Assembly (NCBI GenBank): GCA_905236495.1
Contig: CAJOPV010000147.1
Coordinates: 1-6,649 of the forward strand
Direction of reading: 5' to 3'
Length of the DNA stretch: 6,649 nucleotides
DNA from: an uncultured Christensenellaceae bacterium
Lineage (GTDB): Bacteria; Bacillota; Clostridia; Christensenellales; Aristaeellaceae
In this document: positions 1-5,811 of the stretch, one piece after another
Numbering within the stretch: position 1 is the first letter of the stretch
How the letters are laid out: the number at the start of each line of letters is the position of its first letter
The notes under the pieces: generated by a model
Database searches by the model: none
The model's input: the letters and a program-made list of their open reading frames with translations, nothing else
What the model was told of the DNA's origin: nothing
Program-made: the position numbers and the translations under genes

Positions 1-499
1 CATCACCAACAGGATCACGAAAAAAACCGCCACCATGGAGCGGTATTTGAAGCCGGACACGGAAATGTTCGTGCGATTGCGCCGGGAACGGGATGAACGC
101 ATCTGCGAAATCACCGTGCCCATCAACGGCGTTACACTGCGGGCCGAATCCAGCAGCAAGGATAACCTGTTTATGAGCATCGACAGCGCCCTGGCGAAGC
201 TGGAGCGTCAGATCCTGCGCCACCGCACCAAGCTGGAAAAGCGCCTGCGGGATACCGCCTATACACAGGAGGATACCCCCGAATATATCGAGGATATCAG
301 CGCCTACGGCACCGGCGAACGCGAGATCGTCCGCACCAAGACCTTCCCCGTCCGGCCCATGGCGGTGGAGGACGCTATCCTGCAGATGGAACTGCTGGGC
401 CACAGCTTCTTCGTCTTTGTGAACATCGAAACGGAGCGCACCAACGTGCTTTATCTCCGCAAGGACGGAAACCTGGGCCTCATGGTGCCGGAGGACTAA
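1..499 (+). CDS. hpf: Ribosome hibernation promoting factor, long form (5' end cut off by window)
   Basis: Binds the 30S decoding region and, in the long form, pairs two 70S ribosomes into inactive 100S dimers in stationary phase or stress. The reading frame is open from base 2 with no start in view; the first visible residues, ITNRITKKTATMERYLKP, match the first helix of the S30AE/RaiA domain, so the ATG at 35 is internal and roughly 15-20 N-terminal residues are missing. Of 165 visible residues, about 1-80 are the ribosome-binding domain (VPINGVTLRAE strand, basic helix KLERQILRHRTKLEKRLR), 80-108 a linker, and 109-165 the C-terminal dimerisation domain (IVRTKTFPVRPM, ILQMELLGHSFFVF, LYLRKDGNLGLMVPE). 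That second domain separates long HPF from the short HPF/YfiA proteins of enterobacteria. The gene ends before two hairpins and is convergent with mreB. The family assignment is secure. Confidence 0.95.
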   Translation, partial: ITNRITKKTATMERYLKPDTEMFVRLRRERDERICEITVPINGVTLRAESSSKDNLFMSIDSALAKLERQILRHRTKLEKRLRDTAYTQEDTPEYIEDISAYGTGEREIVRTKTFPVRPMAVEDAILQMELLGHSFFVFVNIETERTNVLYLRKDGNLGLMVPED

Positions 500-518
500 G
501 CTTTTATTGAGTCATTTA

Positions 519-557
519 GGGGGAACCACGCTTTGCAGCCCAAGGCGCGGTTCCCCC
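519..557 (+). repeat. Strong GC-rich hairpin 3' of hpf
   Basis: GGGGGAACC (519-527) is a perfect inverted repeat of GGTTCCCCC (549-557). After one A/C mismatch the stem continues through 529-534 with 542-547, leaving a loop of about 7 nt. It starts 19 nt after the hpf stop. No T-tract follows, so alone it is not a canonical terminator; it may protect the hpf mRNA 3' end or add to the terminator hairpin directly downstream. Confidence 0.7.
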
Positions 558-560
558 GCG

Positions 561-598
561 CCCCCTCCGAGAAAGATGATTGGAGGGGGTGTTTTTTT
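561..598 (+). terminator. Intrinsic terminator of hpf
   Basis: CCCCCTCC (561-568) pairs perfectly with GGAGGGGG (582-589) across a 13-nt loop, followed by TGTTTTTTT (590-598). An 8-bp GC-rich stem with a run of seven Ts is a textbook rho-independent terminator for plus-strand transcription out of hpf. Confidence 0.88.
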
Positions 599-682
599 GC
601 GACAGCTTAGAAAAACCTTTTTTCTTAACAAAAAAGCCTCGGAAGCCGGGTTTGGGAACGCCCTCCTTCTTTTCATGTGTGC

Positions 683-704
683 AAAAAGCGGGCGTGAAGC
701 CCGC
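683..704 (-). terminator. Intrinsic terminator of mreB
   Basis: Read on the minus strand, GCGGGC (704-699) and GCCCGC (693-688) form a 6-bp GC-only stem with a 5-nt loop, followed by TTTTT (687-683). It begins about 12 nt beyond the mreB stop codon. The region between it and the hpf terminator (599-682) holds only A/T-rich runs, including a CTTTTTT/AAAAAAG inverted repeat at 617-636, and no gene that I can see. Confidence 0.8.
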
Positions 705-716
705 CTGAATGCCTTG

Positions 717-1745
717 CTATCTCCTCCGCCGCCGATCGGAGAGGAACTGCCCGAACTCGCTCCATTTTTCCAGGGTCATGCCGCAGCCCCGGGCCACGCA
801 TTCCTGGGGGTTTTCCGCCAGGTGGCAATCCACCTTCAATTGCATGGAGACCGCCTCGCACAGCCCAGTCAGCTGGGCCCCGCCGCCGGAGAGGGTGATG
901 CCCGATTCAAAGATATCGGCAAGCAGCTCCGCGGGGGATTGCTCCAGCACCGCCTGGATGGCTTCCAGCAGGGTGTGCAGCGGTTCATCCAGGGCTTCGG
1001 TGATCTCGTCGCTGGTGATGCGCATGACCTTGGGCAATCCCGTCAGCAAATTGCGGCCCGTGACCTCCATATAAAATTGCTCGTTTCTGGGCAGGGCGGA
1101 GCCGATGTTGATTTTCAGGTCCTCGGCGGTCAGCTCGCCGATGAGCAGGTTATGCTTCCGGCGGATGTATTTGATGATGGCGTCGTCAAAATAATCGCCG
1201 CCGATCTGGCTGACGGAATCCTTATTGCTGGTGATGATGCGGCCCTGGGACAGGACGGCGATATCCGCCGTGCCGCCCCCCAAATCAACGATCATTTCGC
1301 CGTAGGCCTCCCCCACGTGGAGGCCCGCGCCGATGGCGGCGGCAATGGGCCGCTCCATCACCTGGGTGCGGCGGGCGCCGGTCTCAAACAGGCTGGTCAT
1401 GATCCTGTGCCGTTCCGTATCGTTGACGCCGGAAGGCATGGAAATCAAAATGCGGGGGCCGCCCAGCAGCCTTTTGCCCACCACCTTGGCGACGAAGTAC
1501 CGCAGCATGGCGCTGGCAAGCTCAAAATCGGCGATCATGCCGTTTTGCAGCGGGCGCATGGCAGAAATATTGCTGGGCGTGCGCCCGATCATGCGGTGGG
1601 CCTCTTCACCCACAGCCAATACGTTTCGGCTTTCCACGTCAAAGGCGATCACCGCGGGCTCGTTGAGCACCACGTTTTTGCCCTTCCCGTAAATGACGAC
1701 GCTGGATGTGCCCAGATCGACGCCGATATCCAGAACCGATGCCAT
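717..1745 (-). CDS. mreB: MreB/Mbl-family bacterial actin, rod-shape determinant
   Basis: Membrane-associated, ATP-binding actin homologue that forms filaments guiding lateral cell-wall synthesis. The 342-residue length is normal for MreB. Actin-fold motifs in order: phosphate 1 DLGTSS (10-15) followed by the MreB-typical KGKNVVLNEP; connect-1 region RTPSNISAMRPLQNGMIADFE (about 55-75); ERPIAAAIGAGL (131-142), whose Glu lies where MreBs carry the residue linked to ATP hydrolysis; phosphate 2 DLGGGTAD (154-161); IGELTAEDLKINIGSA (202-217), an MreB hallmark; and adenosine motif SGGGAQL (286-292). CVARGCGMTLE (326-336) matches the family C-terminus. The start has AAAGGAG (1760-1754) 8 nt upstream. 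There is no mreC or mreD alongside; the gene stands alone between its promoter and terminator, as orphan mbl/mreBH copies often do, so it may be a second MreB paralogue. The C-terminus ends in five arginines (338-342), perhaps aiding contact with lipid or RNA. Family certain; MreB versus Mbl not resolved. Confidence 0.94.
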   Translation of the reverse strand: MASVLDIGVDLGTSSVVIYGKGKNVVLNEPAVIAFDVESRNVLAVGEEAHRMIGRTPSNISAMRPLQNGMIADFELASAMLRYFVAKVVGKRLLGGPRILISMPSGVNDTERHRIMTSLFETGARRTQVMERPIAAAIGAGLHVGEAYGEMIVDLGGGTADIAVLSQGRIITSNKDSVSQIGGDYFDDAIIKYIRRKHNLLIGELTAEDLKINIGSALPRNEQFYMEVTGRNLLTGLPKVMRITSDEITEALDEPLHTLLEAIQAVLEQSPAELLADIFESGITLSGGGAQLTGLCEAVSMQLKVDCHLAENPQECVARGCGMTLEKWSEFGQFLSDRRRRR

Positions 1746-1921
1746 GAATGCTTCTCCTTTGTTGATTTCCGCTTTCCGGGGGTAAAGATTCGACGCGGGG
1801 AAGAAAAATCCTCTTTTTTGCCATGCAAATGGGATCAGGCCGCCTCTTTTCCGCCTATTCCGGGCGAAAAAAGGGATCGGGTCGCCACTTTTTGTCGAAA
1901 AGACGCCGGTAAATTTCTCCG
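1746..1921 (-). other. Long 5' leader of mreB
   Basis: If transcription starts about 7 nt past the -10 box at 1929-1934, mreB has a leader of about 175 nt. It holds the ribosome site at 1754-1760 and several inverted repeats: GGCGA/TCGCC (1863-1867 with 1882-1886) and CCGGGCG/CGCCGG (1860-1866 with 1904-1909, one bulge), which overlap and cannot both form. I recognise no known riboswitch and see no gene. The pairings are modest and may be chance in GC-rich DNA. Confidence 0.4.
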
Positions 1922-1928
1922 CGAAATT

Positions 1929-1957
1929 ATCATATCATGCTTTGGGATTTTTTGCAA
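1929..1957 (-). promoter_or_regulatory. Sigma-A promoter for mreB
   Basis: On the minus strand the -35 box TTGCAA (1957-1952) is separated by exactly 17 bp from the -10 box TATGAT (1934-1929), each close to the TTGACA/TATAAT consensus. It reads leftward into mreB. Its -35 box lies only 20 bp from the -35 box of the divergent addA promoter. Confidence 0.75.
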
Positions 1958-1977
1958 CTCAGGGAGACGGCGCCGCC

Positions 1978-2006
1978 TTGAAAAGATGCGGAAGATGCGA
2001 TACAAT
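1978..2006 (+). promoter_or_regulatory. Sigma-A promoter for addA
   Basis: TTGAAA (1978-1983), 17-bp spacer, TACAAT (2001-2006): five of six consensus bases in each box. The predicted start near 2013 leaves a leader of about 20 nt that just contains the ribosome site GAAGGAGG (2017-2024). This promoter also rules out the in-frame upstream ATG at 1942 as the addA start. Confidence 0.78.
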
Positions 2007-2031
2007 AGAAAAAATCGAAGGAGGAATGGGC

Positions 2032-5000
2032 ATGCGCTGGACGGCGGGGCAGCAATCGGCTATCCAGGCCAGGAACGACAGCGTCCTGGTCAGCGCCGCC
2101 GCGGGCTCGGGCAAGACGGCGGTGCTGGTGGAACGGGTGCTGTCGCTGCTGCGGGAAGGCGGGCAGATCGACCGCATGCTCATCGTCACCTTCACCCGGG
2201 CGGCGGCGGGGGAGATGCGGGAGCGCATCGGCAGGCGCCTGGAGGAAGAAGGGGCTGCGGACGCCCACCTGCGCCGCCAGGCCATGCGCATCAACCGGGC
2301 CATGATCTGCACCCTGCACGTATTTTGCCATCGGCTGCTGCGGGAGCATTTTGAGGCGGCGGGCATCGACCCCCAATCCAGGGTGGCGGAGGAAGAAAAG
2401 CTGGCTCAATTGCGCGCCCAGGCCCGGGACGAGGTGCTGGAGGCGGCCTACGGCGACCCCACGGCGGAGGAGCAGGCCCTTTTTGCCCAGTTTGAGGACG
2501 GGCAGATCGTGGATATGATGGAGCAGATGCACACCTTCCTCATGGCCCAGGAGGATCCCTGGGGCTGGGCGGACAGCCACGCGGCTGACAGCGCCGCAGA
2601 AACGGGAAGATGGCTGCCCCTGCTTTTTTCCCTGTGCCAAAGCCAATTGGCAGGCGCGGCGGAGCTGCTGCCCGATATGCGGGCCCTGGTGGAAGCGCCC
2701 GGGGGCCCTTCGCGGTATGAAGCCACCCTGCGGGAGGACGAGGCCCTGACCCAAACGCTGCTCTCCGCCGCAGGAGAAGGCACGCTGCGGGGCGGGAAAA
2801 CGGCCTTTGCCCGGCTCAGCACCAAGAAAGCTTCGGAGGGGGAAAATCCCGACGCCGTGGATCGCTACAAGGCGCTGCGGGAGGAATGGAAGGACAGGAT
2901 GCGCGCCGCCCGGGACATGCTGCCCCAGGACGACGCTTCAGCCGGGGCGGACATGGCCCATGCCCTGCCCGCCCTCAGGGCGCTGTGCAAACTAACGAAA
3001 CGGATGGCGGAGCGTTATTTTGCTTTCAAGCAGCGGAAAAACTACCTGGATTATAACGATTTGGAGCACCTGGCCCTGAAAGCGCTGCGGGATGAAAAGG
3101 TCCGTTCCGCGGTAGCGGGCCGGCTTGACGCGCTGTTCATCGACGAGTATCAGGATATTTCCGGCATTCAGGAGGCGGTGCTGCGGGCGCTGCACGAAGC
3201 GGGGAAAAACCTGAATTTCATGGTGGGGGACGTGAAGCAGTCCATTTACCGCTTCCGCCTGGCGGACCCCACGCTGTTTTTGCGCAAATATCAGTCCTAT
3301 TCCCTGGCGGAGGACGCCCCCTGCCGGAAGATCCTGCTGCAGCAGAATTTCCGTTCGGATGAAAACGTGCTGCTTTCGGTGAACGAGGTGTTCGCCCACG
3401 CCATGCGGGAAAAGGAAACGGAGATCGCCTACGACGAGGCCGCCATGCTGCGCCCCGGCGGGGGCCAGCCCTTTGGGGCCCCGGTGGAAATCCATCTGAT
3501 GGCGGCAAAGGGCGAGGAAGGGGAGGAAGGCGGCGAGTTGCCCGGCGGGTATAAGTACGAGGCCGCCTTCGCCGCCCGCAGGATCAAGGAACTGATGCGC
3601 TTTTTCACCATCCGGGAGGGAGAAACAGCCCGCCCCCTGCGCTATCGGGATATCGCCCTGCTCACCCGCTACGCCTCCGGGCGGGCCCCTTACATCGCCC
3701 GGGTGCTGCAAGCGGAGGGCATCCCGGTATATAGCGACGCGGACGCCCAGTTTTTCGATCTGCCGGAAGTGATGGATCTGATGAACCTGCTCCGGGTCAT
3801 TGACAATCCTTTGCAGGATATTCCCCTCCTGTCCGCCCTGCGGTGCCCCTGCTTTGCTTTTTCGGAGGAGGAGCTGGCCCGCATCCGCCTGGTGGATCGG
3901 GACAGGGGAGAGGCCTTTCACGACGCTTTCCTCCGGGTGACGGCAAAAACGGATTCGGTGGGCCGAAAGGCCAAAGCCGCCTGGGACAAGCTGGCGGCCT
4001 GGCGCTTCTTATCCCGAAACGTGCCGGTGGACGAGCTGGTATGGCGGGTGCTGGAGGAAAGCGGGCTGTACATGATCGCCGGGGCCAAGGAGGAAGGGGA
4101 GCTGCGGCAGGCCAATTTGCGATTGCTGGCGGAGCGCGCCCAGGGGGAGGCCGCCAAAGAGGGCCTGTCCGCCTTCCTCCGGGAAACGGGACGGCTTCGC
4201 TCCGGGGACGACGGGAAAAGCGCCAAGACCCTGGGGGAAAACGAGGACGTGGTGCGGATCCTGACCTTGCATAAATCCAAGGGGCTGGAATTTCCTGTTG
4301 TGTTCCTGCTGGAAATGGCCCGGCCCTTCCGCAAGGGCGATCCGGGGCCCCTGCGCCTTCACGCGGAGCAGGGCATGGCCCTGCAATATGTGGACGGCGA
4401 GCGGCGCATCACCCGGGAGACCTGCGCCTTCCGAGCGCTGGAGGAGCTTCACAGAAAGGAAGCCATCGCGGAGGAAGCCAGGCTCCTGTACGTGGGCATG
4501 ACCCGGGCCCGGGAAAAGCTGATCCTGCTGGGTTCTCCCCAGCGGCTGGACCGCGCCCTGCAAGGCTGGGCCCGGCCTGCCACGGCCTGGGCGGCGGGAA
4601 ACGCCGGCTGCATGCTGGATTGGGTGATGACCGCCCTGGGGGGCTTCCGGGAAGGGGAGCATATCGGCAAAAACGGCAGCGTATGGCACATGCACATGCA
4701 GGAAGCGGAGGAATTGGACGCCTTCGCGCCCCGCGGCAGGGCGGAGCTCAGGGAAGCGACGGGAGAAGCGGACGCGGATACGGCGGCGCGGCTGAAATGG
4801 GTCATCCCGCCCCAGCCGGTGCTGAAAACCTCCGTCACCGCCATCGCCAAGCCCCTGCCCCAGGAGGGGGACGATTGGGAATCCCCTGCGGATAAGCGCA
4901 GGCCCGTCCGGGAGGTGCGCTCCCTCCCCGTATTCATGGAGGAAGAGCAGATCACCGCCGCCCGGCGGGGCACCGTCACCCATCGGGTGCTGGGGCTGAT

Positions 5001-5445
5001 GGATTTGGAACTGGCAAAGCAGGGAAAGTATGGGGAAGCCCTGGATCGCCTCGCCGCAAAGGGCTTATTGACGGCGGCGGAGAGAAGCGCCATCCGCATG
5101 GATTGGCTTAAGGGCTTTTACCTGTCCCCCTGGGGAAAGCGCGCACTGGAGGCGGAGGAAATCCACCGGGAGTGGGCCTTCAACCTGCGCCTAAAGGAAG
5201 GCGAAAAGAGCCTGGTGCAGGGCGTGATCGACCTGTGCTATGCGGAAAACGGGGAATGGGTGCTGCTGGATTATAAAACGGATCGGGCCGATGAAGAGGA
5301 GCTGCTGCGCCGCTATACCCGGCAATTGGGCTGGTACGCTAAGGCGCTTTCGGAAATCACGGGCAGGCACGTCCGGGAAGCGGTGATCTTTTCCCTGCGG
5401 GAGGGCCGGGGTTATCCGGCGCCGCTGCGGGCGGAAAGCCCGTGA
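2032..5445 (+). CDS. addA: ATP-dependent helicase/nuclease subunit A (AddA)
   Basis: Helicase-nuclease subunit of AddAB, the Bacillota counterpart of RecBCD: it unwinds and resects double-strand DNA ends until Chi is met and prepares 3' tails for RecA. The 1137-residue product (B. subtilis AddA is about 1230) carries a full UvrD-like SF1A helicase: Walker A AAAGSGKT (22-29, K28), motif Ia LIVTFTRAAAGEMRER (50-65), motif II DEYQD (371-375), motif III GDVKQSIYRFR (399-409), motif IV QNFRS (438-442), motif V TLHKSKGLEFPVV (745-757) and motif VI LLYVGMTRAREK (818-829). The C-terminal RecB-type nuclease is also intact: GTVTH (H984), GVIDL (D1067), DYKTD (D1080, K1082) and QLGWY (1098-1102). The ATG at 2032 is chosen because GAAGGAGG sits 7 nt upstream; the in-frame ATG at 2026 is one base from that site and 1942 precedes the promoter. 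AddB, usually encoded just upstream, is absent here. Identification is secure. Confidence 0.96.
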   Translation: MRWTAGQQSAIQARNDSVLVSAAAGSGKTAVLVERVLSLLREGGQIDRMLIVTFTRAAAGEMRERIGRRLEEEGAADAHLRRQAMRINRAMICTLHVFCHRLLREHFEAAGIDPQSRVAEEEKLAQLRAQARDEVLEAAYGDPTAEEQALFAQFEDGQIVDMMEQMHTFLMAQEDPWGWADSHAADSAAETGRWLPLLFSLCQSQLAGAAELLPDMRALVEAPGGPSRYEATLREDEALTQTLLSAAGEGTLRGGKTAFARLSTKKASEGENPDAVDRYKALREEWKDRMRAARDMLPQDDASAGADMAHALPALRALCKLTKRMAERYFAFKQRKNYLDYNDLEHLALKALRDEKVRSAVAGRLDALFIDEYQDISGIQEAVLRALHEAGKNLNFMVGDVKQSIYRFRLADPTLFLRKYQSYSLAEDAPCRKILLQQNFRSDENVLLSVNEVFAHAMREKETEIAYDEAAMLRPGGGQPFGAPVEIHLMAAKGEEGEEGGELPGGYKYEAAFAARRIKELMRFFTIREGETARPLRYRDIALLTRYASGRAPYIARVLQAEGIPVYSDADAQFFDLPEVMDLMNLLRVIDNPLQDIPLLSALRCPCFAFSEEELARIRLVDRDRGEAFHDAFLRVTAKTDSVGRKAKAAWDKLAAWRFLSRNVPVDELVWRVLEESGLYMIAGAKEEGELRQANLRLLAERAQGEAAKEGLSAFLRETGRLRSGDDGKSAKTLGENEDVVRILTLHKSKGLEFPVVFLLEMARPFRKGDPGPLRLHAEQGMALQYVDGERRITRETCAFRALEELHRKEAIAEEARLLYVGMTRAREKLILLGSPQRLDRALQGWARPATAWAAGNAGCMLDWVMTALGGFREGEHIGKNGSVWHMHMQEAEELDAFAPRGRAELREATGEADADTAARLKWVIPPQPVLKTSVTAIAKPLPQEGDDWESPADKRRPVREVRSLPVFMEEEQITAARRGTVTHRVLGLMDLELAKQGKYGEALDRLAAKGLLTAAERSAIRMDWLKGFYLSPWGKRALEAEEIHREWAFNLRLKEGEKSLVQGVIDLCYAENGEWVLLDYKTDRADEEELLRRYTRQLGWYAKALSEITGRHVREAVIFSLREGRGYPAPLRAESP

Positions 5446-5473
5446 CGAAAGGCGGTTTTCGGCGGTTTATCCC

Positions 5474-5501
5474 AAAAAGCTGCTTATTGATTGCGCTTTT
5501 T
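5474..5501 (+). terminator. Probable bidirectional terminator of addA
   Basis: AAAAAGC (5474-5480) and GCTTTTT (5495-5501) form an inverted repeat, with an inner GC/GC pairing (5482-5483 with 5493-5494), one bulged T and a 9-nt loop. The 5-T run follows directly, 28 nt after the addA stop. The GC core is only 4 bp, so efficiency may be moderate. It ends 3 nt before the next promoter's -35 box, which suggests insulation of the downstream unit from addA. Confidence 0.6.
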
Positions 5502-5504
5502 CCC

Positions 5505-5533
5505 TTGACAGATCAGTTGATGCCGTGTAAAAT
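5505..5533 (+). promoter_or_regulatory. Near-consensus sigma-A promoter upstream of the rny leader/RNA element
   Basis: A perfect -35 TTGACA (5505-5510), 17-bp spacer and -10 TAAAAT (5528-5533, five of six consensus bases). Transcription should begin near 5540. This is the strongest promoter in the window by consensus match, stronger than a modestly expressed RNase would need, and fits an abundant small RNA or a constitutively transcribed leader. Confidence 0.85.
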
Positions 5534-5658
5534 ATTGATGATCGGCTGAAAACCGGCGCCGCCCGGCGGCGTTCGGGGAGCTGTTTTCGGATACAGTTGT
5601 CTTTCGGTTTATGTTGCAGGCGTTTGCCGCTTCCCCATAGAGGCGCCCGGGAAGGTGC

Positions 5659-5690
5659 CTGTGTGTGTTTAGTGTGTATGCGTGTGTGTG
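5659..5690 (+). repeat. GT-rich alternating purine-pyrimidine tract
   Basis: A 32-bp stretch is made almost wholly of GT dinucleotides (GTGTGTG at 5661-5667, GTGTGTATGCGTGTGTGTG at 5672-5690). It lies inside the candidate RNA, between the apical arm and the closing helix. As RNA it would be mostly single-stranded or wobble-paired; as DNA, such tracts are prone to slippage. Confidence 0.7.
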
Positions 5691-5718
5691 AACCACGCGG
5701 TATCAGAATACAGCTTTG

Positions 5719-5754
5719 CCGTGCGGAAAACGGGCCGTTTTCTGTACGGTTTTT
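5719..5754 (+). terminator. Strong intrinsic terminator between the RNA element and rny
   Basis: CCGTGCGGAAAAC (5719-5731) pairs with GTTTTCTGTACGG (5737-5749) over 13 bp (two G-T wobbles) around a GGGCC loop, followed by TTTTT (5750-5754). It lies 58 nt before the rny start and downstream of the promoter at 5505-5533, so it either ends a small RNA or attenuates rny. I find no good promoter between it and rny, so rny would rely on read-through or on a signal I cannot see. Confidence 0.82.
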
Positions 5755-5811
5755 GGCTTAAAAAAGAAATTGAGCTTTGGAGAAAAAGAACGAAGGGAGG
5801 ATCAAGCCGCC

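Larger units (their letters stand above)
5540..5757 (+). ncRNA. Candidate structured RNA or attenuating leader upstream of rny; family not recognised
   Basis: About 215 nt between a near-consensus promoter and a strong intrinsic terminator, with no credible coding frame. The central evidence is a long-range helix: 5579-5594 pairs with 5700-5715 at 14 of 16 positions (AGCTGT, TTC and GATAC segments separated by one T/T and one G/A mismatch). Within it, TGCAGGC (5615-5621) can pair with GCCTGTG (5657-5663) and CTTCCC (5630-5635) with GGGAAG (5649-5654) as an apical arm, and GCGTG/CACGC (5680-5684 with 5694-5698) makes a side hairpin. Outside it lies a GC-rich hairpin at about 5556-5572. The result is a rod with an internal bubble, loosely like 6S RNA, but I see no sequence signature that proves this. 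It could instead be the attenuated leader of rny. That it is a structured transcript is likely; its identity is unknown. Confidence 0.55.

Noticed and set aside
1942..2031. Upstream in-frame ATG at 1942 (and ATG at 2026) as the addA start
   Set aside because: 1942 lies before the addA promoter boxes, and 2026 is one base from the Shine-Dalgarno; only 2032 has correct spacing and matches the family N-terminus.
507..2354. A 615-codon plus-strand open frame running antisense through mreB and into addA
   Set aside because: It lies wholly opposite a confirmed mreB and then overlaps the 5' end of addA in another frame. Its product is low-complexity with no recognisable domain, and it starts inside the hpf terminator region. 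It is a GC-rich shadow frame.
1930..4983. Several long minus-strand frames (1930-2754, 2992-3921, 4009-4983) opposite addA
   Set aside because: All mirror the codon structure of addA, have no family motifs and no ribosome sites, and are explained by high third-position GC.
5484..5696. Minus-strand 70-codon frame over the GT tract, and the plus frame at 5682-6035
   Set aside because: The first is a translation of the GT repeat and structured RNA region. The second overlaps rny out of frame and has no domain. Neither has a convincing ribosome site.
5685..5757. T-box leader reading of AACCACGCGGT plus the terminator
   Set aside because: The T-box consensus TGGNACCGCG is not matched, there is no specifier-loop stem that I can place, and rny is not an aminoacyl-tRNA or amino-acid gene.
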